Source: an uncultured Lachnospiraceae bacterium (GTDB lineage: Bacteria > Bacillota > Clostridia > Lachnospirales > Lachnospiraceae). Taken from it: a stretch of 5,893 bases of DNA. The position numbers and the translations under genes are program-made. Positions 1 through 4,356 of this stretch are shown one piece after another. Under the pieces are notes generated by a model. It had not been told where the DNA came from. It was given only the letters and a program-made list of their open reading frames with translations, and searched no databases. Position 1 is the first letter of the stretch. The number at the start of each line of letters is the position of its first letter. The DNA is taken from the NCBI GenBank assembly GCA_902764045.1, contig CACWUI010000080.1, positions 1-5,893 of the forward strand, written 5' to 3'.

Positions 1-1905
1 GATGTCAATGAGACAGACATTGAAGCCTCACAGATAGGTGAGGGCTTTAATACAACCATTGCTCAAAAAAAAGACACCAATGCGGTTTACAGTTTCGGAG
101 GCAACATGGGATATGCCTCCAATTTTCTGGCTTCCGGCTTCGGGCCCGTAAAAGAATCCTATGAGGTAGACGGGACGACACCGTTTGTTTACAGCGGAAA
201 AAACGGCTGGAGGGATAACGACAGGAACGAGTCGGAGGAAGAGGCAGCAGCCCGTAAAGATTATTACTACGATTATTACAAAACCAAATCCTATTCTTTA
301 GTCGAAGAAGGTGAGATCGAATATCAATATCAATACCATGACTGGTACAATGAAAACTGGAAAAAGGGCAATAAGTATTATAACGAAAGCTTTTCAGGAT
401 CCAACTATTCCATTTATGATGACTGGTCTCTTCCCTCCGGGACAGCCTACCGGATTCCCGGGGTAGGAGCCTTCTTTAAGAACAGTAACGTACTTCCTGC
501 TCCGGCCAATTGTGATGAAAAGGGAAAATATTCATTTAATGAAGAAGGCGTGGCAGCCATCAAACTTGAGCTTGCCAAAGGAAACGGTGTCAGCATCGGT
601 TATTTTGCGGACGAATCAAAACCCGGACAAAAGACCGGTGATGACGGTTTCATGAATACCACCAACTGGGCCCAGTATTATGTGGGTCTCGCTATGGCCA
701 ATCATGCTGTGACAGTGGTGGGTTACGATGACAACTACCCCAAAGAAAACTTTAAAAGAACGTCAAAGGGCAAGGAATCTGAAAACAGCATTCCACCGGC
801 GGACGGCGCGTTCATAGTAAAGAACAGCTGGGGTGCTCTTACACAGGAGGATAAGGATACCGCTACATACGACGAGGACGGCAATCCCATTTACAAAAAT
901 CCCAATGCAAGATCCTGGGGTATAAATGACACAGGGTATTTTTATCTGTCCTACTATGACAACAGCATAGTAAGTGCCGAGTCTTTTGAATTTTTCCGCG
1001 ACGACGAGATAGAGTACAGGACCCTTGACTATGCCCAGCACGATCTGTTCCAGGGTATCGCTTACGGTGAAAATGAATCCGGTGAAGAGATAAAGACGGC
1101 AAATGTTTTTGATGTAAAAAGAGACGGGTCTCTTTATCAGATATCCTATATGGCCACCGTTCCCGGAACTACGGTGCATTATGATGTATACGGCGGTGTG
1201 ACGGTAGATGACCCCGCATCGGGAACACTTCTTGAAAGTGGTGAGAACAGCTACACGGTAGGCGGATACCACAGGATCACTTTAAAAGATAAGTATCCCT
1301 TTAAGAAGGGTGAAAAGTATTCCGTGGTCATCACCCAGACCCATAAGGCAGACGACGGCAGTGTTAAATATTCGGAAATATACGGAAAGATCATAAATAC
1401 CTACGCCTCCAAAGACGTTACCATTAAAACCGTTATAAACGAAGGCGAAAGCTATGTTTATAAAAACGGCAAATGGACTGATCTTGCGGAGCACGGAAAA
1501 GAACTTGTTAAAGCGCTTTATGATGAAGAGTTAAACAATTGTACCGAGGAGGAATTTGCAGAAAACTATCCCAACGGCATTAAGGACTTCGGAGTTGACA
1601 ACTATCCCATAAAAGCATTTCTCATACCTGCTGGTGATTCCCCGGATGACCCCACAGAGGAGCCTGTGACAGGGCCTGCTGAGTCGGAAGAAGGTCCCGG
1701 GAAGCAGGCAGATAAAAAGACTGAAACGAAAGAGGCCAAAAAGGAAGGTTCATCCGGTAAAGCGGATCCTGCCGACACGGGCGACAGTTCAAATATGGTT
1801 CCTCTTATCATTGCGTTATCAGCGGCAGGGGCAGGAATAGTGATCGCCATTATAGTTCTAGCGGTTCTTAAACACAAGAAGAACCGCAACGGAAAGGAGG
1901 ATTGA
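1..1905 (+). CDS. Surface-anchored papain-like (C1A) cysteine peptidase with lectin-like domain, 5' partial
   Basis: The frame is open from base 1, so the gene begins upstream; the ATG at 106 is internal. 634 residues are visible. The segment with SFGGNMGYASNFLASGFGPV is the part of clostridial C1A peptidases that follows the active-site helix; the catalytic Cys and oxyanion Gln must lie upstream. The catalytic His is in NHAVTVVGYDD (codon 703-705, residue 235) and the Asn in IVKNSWG (codon 823-825, residue 275). Residues about 325-543 match the lectin-like domain that follows such peptidases (YFYLSYYD, ANVF, TVPGT, GGYHRITL, GEKYSVVITQ, IKAFLIP). A Pro/Glu/Lys linker leads to PADTGD (1768-1785), a hydrophobic helix (1795-1869) and KHKKNRNGKED, a sortase-type anchor with Ala where LPxTG has Pro. 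Inferred role: extracellular proteolysis at the wall. Odd points are a Tyr-rich insertion (250-426) and about 30 extra residues after NSWG. Family call firm; substrate unknown. Confidence 0.9.
   Translation, partial: DVNETDIEASQIGEGFNTTIAQKKDTNAVYSFGGNMGYASNFLASGFGPVKESYEVDGTTPFVYSGKNGWRDNDRNESEEEAAARKDYYYDYYKTKSYSLVEEGEIEYQYQYHDWYNENWKKGNKYYNESFSGSNYSIYDDWSLPSGTAYRIPGVGAFFKNSNVLPAPANCDEKGKYSFNEEGVAAIKLELAKGNGVSIGYFADESKPGQKTGDDGFMNTTNWAQYYVGLAMANHAVTVVGYDDNYPKENFKRTSKGKESENSIPPADGAFIVKNSWGALTQEDKDTATYDEDGNPIYKNPNARSWGINDTGYFYLSYYDNSIVSAESFEFFRDDEIEYRTLDYAQHDLFQGIAYGENESGEEIKTANVFDVKRDGSLYQISYMATVPGTTVHYDVYGGVTVDDPASGTLLESGENSYTVGGYHRITLKDKYPFKKGEKYSVVITQTHKADDGSVKYSEIYGKIINTYASKDVTIKTVINEGESYVYKNGKWTDLAEHGKELVKALYDEELNNCTEEEFAENYPNGIKDFGVDNYPIKAFLIPAGDSPDDPTEEPVTGPAESEEGPGKQADKKTETKEAKKEGSSGKADPADTGDSSNMVPLIIALSAAGAGIVIAIIVLAVLKHKKNRNGKED
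1893..1900 (+). promoter_or_regulatory. Ribosome binding site of the pilin-like gene, inside the preceding gene
   Basis: AAAGGAGG sits in the last codons of the peptidase gene, 10 bases before the ATG at 1911. It decides the start: a TTG at 1902, in the same frame, would leave only 1 base of spacing. Its position within the upstream gene suggests translational coupling. Confidence 0.85.
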
Positions 1906-1910
1906 TCGAC

Positions 1911-3218
1911 ATGAGTAAATTAAGAAAAAAGATCGGGATAGCGGCGATCTTTGTACTCTGTTTTTCATTGATCCTTTTCTGCGGAATAAAGCTGGGCATG
2001 GCTTACAGTGTAAATGCCGAGCAAAACGGTACGGATACAAATGAAGGCGGAAACGGGAATGTGCCTGCGGATGGCGAAAAGAAATATGACCCCGTAAGTA
2101 TAAATCTGTATTTCGAAAAAACGATCGACGGAGATGCCAAGGGATATGACAGGGATATGTCAAAAAACCAGTTTGCGTTTCGCATGACGGATGATGACGG
2201 AACACAGACAGAGACCATTGACATATTGCTTCCCAGGGATACTCCTGAGGAAGACGATCCGGATACGCCTTTCCCCGAGTCTCCCGGCAAGCCTGTTGTG
2301 AAACGTACATATGACACTCCGGGAACTCATAAGATAAAGGTTCGCGAAATCAGTCCTGCCGAGGGTCTTACCGATGATGAAGGCAGACCCATGCCGGAAG
2401 ACACCCCCGGTATGCAGTATGATACCAATGAGAGTGAGACCCTCATTGTGGTAAAAGAAGAAGACGGGAAACTGCAGATTTATATTGAAGAGTACGGACG
2501 TTCCACCCAGTTAGGTGACGGAAGTTTTATTCCCGTAGGTGATTTCGACAATATAACATCGACTCCGAAAGTGAGATCAGCAGTGACTAAGATAAACGGT
2601 CAGACTGAAGAGGTGGTATTCAAACAGGGAGAGGAATATACCGTAACAAGTGATGTGGAACTTGAGAAACTTGCCGAAGGTGAGGTCTACAGGGTAGAGT
2701 CACTTCTCTTTAAAGATTATGAACCCTTTGATACAGTTGTATCGGAGGTGACAAGTGATGATCCGGCTTTTAAGATAACCTTTCCGAAGAAGGCAACAGA
2801 AGCTGATGTGTACAGAGTTGTTACTATTTTGTATAAGGGTGAAGAAAGACTGAATGTCTATAACGGAGATTTTGGCATGTGGAATGATGTGACGCTTAAA
2901 GCGCCCAGAGAGATCCCGCCGGAAGATCCCACTGTTACACCCACTGAATCGGAAACGGATCCCACCACGGACAGTACGGATGCCTCCACAAGTGAGAGTA
3001 CTGATCCGGGCAGTTCTTCAGAGTCCGGGGAATCCAAAGATAGCAGCAGTTCGTCTGAGGAAAAAACTTCCGGATCTTCAGAAAAAAGCGGCAGATCAAA
3101 GACTTCAAACGCCGACACCGGTGACAAGGTAAATACATTGCCGCTCATCATCACTATCGCAGCCGCAGCCGGCGGCATAGCCGTGACTACGGCAGTAGTT
3201 GCAAAAAGAAAGAAGTAG
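1911..3218 (+). CDS. Secreted, wall-anchored FctA-type pilin/adhesin-like stalk protein
   Basis: 435 residues from the ATG at 1911. Residues 1-36 form a signal peptide (basic start, hydrophobic 8-24, likely cleavage after SVNA). Residues about 58-220 resemble the streptococcal pilin isopeptide domain (FctA/Spy0128): INLYFEKTIDG, FAFRMTDDDG, YDTPGTHKIKVREI, then GMQYDTNESETLIVVKEEDGKL. By analogy K70, E146 and N214 are candidates for a Lys-Asn isopeptide bond with its catalytic Glu. Residues about 218-332 (TPKV, EEYTVTSDVELEKLAEGEVYRV, VYRVVTILYKG) look like a divergent VaFE-type beta domain, less certain. A Ser/Thr/Glu/Asp-rich stalk (about 335-399) precedes NADTGD (400-405, bases 3108-3125), a hydrophobic helix and AKRKK. 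It starts 5 bases after the peptidase stop and carries the same ADTGD anchor core, so a shared sortase and joint display are inferred. A major or minor pilin cannot be told from a single-chain adhesin: no pilin sortase gene is visible. Confidence 0.82.
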   Translation: MSKLRKKIGIAAIFVLCFSLILFCGIKLGMAYSVNAEQNGTDTNEGGNGNVPADGEKKYDPVSINLYFEKTIDGDAKGYDRDMSKNQFAFRMTDDDGTQTETIDILLPRDTPEEDDPDTPFPESPGKPVVKRTYDTPGTHKIKVREISPAEGLTDDEGRPMPEDTPGMQYDTNESETLIVVKEEDGKLQIYIEEYGRSTQLGDGSFIPVGDFDNITSTPKVRSAVTKINGQTEEVVFKQGEEYTVTSDVELEKLAEGEVYRVESLLFKDYEPFDTVVSEVTSDDPAFKITFPKKATEADVYRVVTILYKGEERLNVYNGDFGMWNDVTLKAPREIPPEDPTVTPTESETDPTTDSTDASTSESTDPGSSSESGESKDSSSSSEEKTSGSSEKSGRSKTSNADTGDKVNTLPLIITIAAAAGGIAVTTAVVAKRKK

Positions 3219-3236
3219 AACACGGTGACGGTTTTT
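3219..3236 (+). repeat. Decayed half copy of the adjacent palindrome
   Basis: Directly after the stop codon, CACGGTGACGGTT (3221-3233) matches 12 of 13 bases of CACGGGGACGGTT, the outer end of the palindrome's right arm read on the minus strand. Similarity fades after about 3236. It reads as a remnant of a second element or of a longer original one; chance cannot be excluded at this length. Confidence 0.45.
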
Positions 3237-3240
3237 GGTG

Positions 3241-3298
3241 AGACTTGGGGACGGTTTTCTGTCTCCCTTCAGGGAGACAGAGAACCGTCCCCGTGTCT
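3241..3298. repeat. REP/MITE-like palindrome of the GGGGACGGTT type
   Basis: Arms 3247-3267 and 3272-3292 are each 21 bases and complementary at 20 positions; the remaining one is a G-T pair. The loop is TTCA. Outside a 2-base mismatch, AGAC (3241-3244) pairs with GTCT (3295-3298). The core GGGGACGGTTyTCTGTCTC resembles a palindrome dispersed in many Clostridia and other bacteria, in my recollection sometimes near REP-associated (Y1-type) transposases; no transposase gene is present here. It lies between two convergent genes and may limit read-through from both sides or stabilise their 3' ends, but neither flank has the T-run of an intrinsic terminator. The structure is certain; the family assignment comes from memory of the motif. 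Confidence 0.78.
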
Positions 3299-3308
3299 GT
3301 TGAAGATT

Positions 3309-3707
3309 CTATAACTTAAAACCTGTCCCGGTAAACTGGGCGATATCACGTCCCATACTATCGGTGACGTCCACATTTATAATACTTGTGCGCTGACCGT
3401 TCTTTCTCAGTCTGGCCACGGCAGTAAGCTCGTCACCCTTGGGGATGCTCAGATAATTTATGTTTATCTGGGCTGCAACGGTGGGCAGATGAAGCTGGTT
3501 TGCCAAAACAGCGAAAGCAAAATCCGCAAGAGTAAATATGGCACCTCCCATAACGTTTCCCAATGCGTTCTGGTGGGTGTCATTTACTTTTAAGCTGCAG
3601 GTTGCGGTGTCATCAGTCATGTCATCCAGCACCATGCCGTTTGATGTGGCAAATCTTTCTTTTTTAAAATATTCCCTTGCTTCTTCAATATCCGTAAAAG
3701 TTCCCAT
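3309..3707 (-). CDS. PaaI-like hotdog-fold acyl-CoA thioesterase
   Basis: 132 residues with the start at the ATG complementary to 3705-3707. The frame stays open upstream to 3806, but that extension crosses the promoters and the start of dtd, while AAAGGA lies 10 bases before 3707. The protein has an N-terminal helix (TDIEEAREYFKKERFA) and the hotdog core: HQNALGNVMGGAIFTLADFAFA (45-66) corresponds to the family's N..G..HGG....LAD active-site stretch, with D62 as the likely acid. Strands follow at AAQININYLSIPKGDELTAVARLRKNGQRTSIINVDVTD and the usual GTGF end. Members hydrolyse acyl-CoA thioesters in the cytoplasm; the acyl group here is unknown. Met replaces the His of HGG, which I believe is common in the clostridial branch. 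It is divergent from dtd and convergent with the surface operon, and appears functionally unrelated to both. Confidence 0.87.
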   Translation of the reverse strand: MGTFTDIEEAREYFKKERFATSNGMVLDDMTDDTATCSLKVNDTHQNALGNVMGGAIFTLADFAFAVLANQLHLPTVAAQININYLSIPKGDELTAVARLRKNGQRTSIINVDVTDSMGRDIAQFTGTGFKL

Positions 3708-3717
3708 AACAAGACCA

Positions 3718-3723
3718 TCCTTT
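3718..3723 (-). promoter_or_regulatory. Ribosome binding site of the thioesterase gene
   Basis: On the minus strand AAAGGA precedes the ATG (3707) by 10 bases. It supports the 132-residue start over the longer frame from 3806. Confidence 0.75.
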
Positions 3724-3737
3724 AGAATTTTTGTAAC

Positions 3738-3746
3738 ATTGTAGCA
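3738..3746 (-). promoter_or_regulatory. Extended -10 promoter for the thioesterase gene
   Basis: Read on the minus strand the site is TGC-TACAAT: the -10 is complementary to 3738-3743 and the TG of the extended element to 3745-3746. No good -35 lies at 16-18 bases; a TTGAAT (complement of 3765-3770) is 21 bases away. Transcription would start near 3731, giving a leader of about 24 bases with the ribosome binding site inside. Confidence 0.5.
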
Positions 3747-3753
3747 CAATATA

Positions 3754-3762
3754 TGAGATAAT
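3754..3762 (+). promoter_or_regulatory. Extended -10 promoter for dtd
   Basis: TGA-GATAAT forms an extended -10. A possible -35, TTGTAA at 3731-3736, is 20 bases away, longer than ideal. The start would fall near 3769, about 20 bases before the ATG and just ahead of the ribosome binding site AAGGAG (3775-3780). Its upstream half overlaps the thioesterase promoter, so the two probably compete. Confidence 0.5.
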
Positions 3763-3788
3763 ACATTCAAAAAAAAGGAGACAAACAA

Positions 3789-4250
3789 ATGAGATTTCTG
3801 ATCCAAAGAGTAACCGAAGCATCTGTTGAAGTCGAAGGCAAAATAACGGGAAGCATAGATAATGGCTTCCTGGTCCTGATAGGCGTGTCGGAAACAGACA
3901 CAAAAGAAGTTGCGGATAAAATGATAAAAAAGCTTCTGGGACTCAGGATATTTGCAGATGATGCGGGAAAAACAAATCTCTCTGTTACTGATGTGGAGGG
4001 CAGTCTTCTTCTTGTGTCACAGTTTACGCTTTATGCCGATTGCCGGAAAGGAAATCGACCAAGCTTCACAAGCGCGGGCTCACCTGAGCTGGCAGAGGAA
4101 CTTTATGAATATGTGATCGAAGTCTGCAGGAGAGAGCTTGGAGAAGAAACGAAAGTGCAGACCGGTGTATTCGGCGGGGATATGAAGGTGTCACTGGTCA
4201 ATGACGGCCCCTTTACCATAATGCTTGATTCGGAAAATCTTGCAAGGTGA
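3789..4250 (+). CDS. dtd: D-aminoacyl-tRNA deacylase (D-Tyr-tRNA deacylase)
   Basis: 153 residues, close to the usual bacterial length of about 145-150. The enzyme removes D-amino acids, and glycine mischarged on tRNA-Ala, from tRNA in the cytoplasm, protecting translation from wrong-handed residues. Diagnostic signs are the start MRFLIQRVTEASVEVEGKI, the active-site SQFTLYADCRKGNRPSF (77-93) and the second signature NDGPFT (138-143), whose Gly-cisPro pair (G140-P141) provides chiral proofreading. The ATG has AAGGAG 8 bases upstream. In many Firmicutes dtd follows the relA/spoT-type gene; here it stands alone, divergent from a thioesterase and followed by a lipoprotein gene 106 bases later, so it is probably transcribed singly. 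No key residue is missing. Phe replaces the more frequent Val after GP, a mild change. Confidence 0.97.
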   Translation: MRFLIQRVTEASVEVEGKITGSIDNGFLVLIGVSETDTKEVADKMIKKLLGLRIFADDAGKTNLSVTDVEGSLLLVSQFTLYADCRKGNRPSFTSAGSPELAEELYEYVIEVCRRELGEETKVQTGVFGGDMKVSLVNDGPFTIMLDSENLAR

Positions 4251-4273
4251 TTTTAAACTACATTTAAGGAACC

Positions 4274-4284
4274 TGTAATAATAT
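4274..4284 (+). promoter_or_regulatory. Weak promoter candidate for the lipoprotein gene
   Basis: TGTAATAATAT after the dtd stop contains a TG and an AT-rich -10-like hexamer (AATAAT 4277-4282 or TAATAT 4279-4284). No convincing -35 was found; TTTTAA at 4251-4256 is 20 bases from the first option. If used, it would give a leader of roughly 65 bases. I see no intrinsic terminator after dtd, so read-through is also possible. Confidence 0.3.
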
Positions 4285-4291
4285 ACGATCA

Positions 4292-4320
4292 AAGAGGAGA
4301 CGACATACGATTCACCTCTT
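4292..4320 (+). other. Small leader hairpin upstream of the lipoprotein gene
   Basis: AAGAGG (4292-4297) pairs with CCTCTT (4315-4320); after one mismatch two more pairs (4299-4300 with 4312-4313) close an 11-base loop. An A-rich stretch, not a T-run, follows, so it is not a terminator. The left arm contains an unused SD-like GAGGAG (4294-4299). Function unknown, possibly none. Confidence 0.35.
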
Positions 4321-4341
4321 GAAAAAAGAAGAGAAGAATAC

Positions 4342-4348
4342 AGGGGGG
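4342..4348 (+). promoter_or_regulatory. G-rich ribosome binding site of the lipoprotein gene
   Basis: AGGGGGG ends 8 bases before the ATG at 4357. It is a variant of AGGAGG with the inner A replaced by G, still able to pair with the 16S tail using a G-U pair. The spacing supports this start, and the following residues form a clean lipoprotein signal. Confidence 0.65.
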
Positions 4349-4356
4349 CGATCAAA

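Noticed and set aside
106..108. ATG at 106 as the start of the peptidase gene
   Set aside because: The frame is open to base 1 with family-like coding, there is no ribosome binding site before 106, and this start would omit the catalytic Cys region.
1902..1910. TTG start for the pilin-like gene giving three more residues
   Set aside because: Only 1 base separates it from AAAGGAGG and it overlaps the peptidase stop; the ATG at 1911 has 10-base spacing.
1858..2317. Minus-strand frames over the start of the pilin-like gene
   Set aside because: Low-complexity shadow translations opposite a well supported gene, with no family resemblance.
3241..3298. Palindrome as a classical intrinsic terminator
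   Set aside because: Neither strand has a T-run after the hairpin; the long near-perfect arms and known-looking core fit a REP/MITE-like repeat better, though some termination is possible.
3708..3806. Longer N-terminus for the thioesterase
   Set aside because: It would cross both promoter candidates and the dtd start, its translation has no family resemblance, and AAAGGA at 3718-3723 marks the ATG at 3707.
4294..4322. Tiny leader peptide after GAGGAG in the 4251-4356 leader
   Set aside because: No ATG, GTG or TTG at suitable spacing; only an ATA followed by a few codons and a stop.
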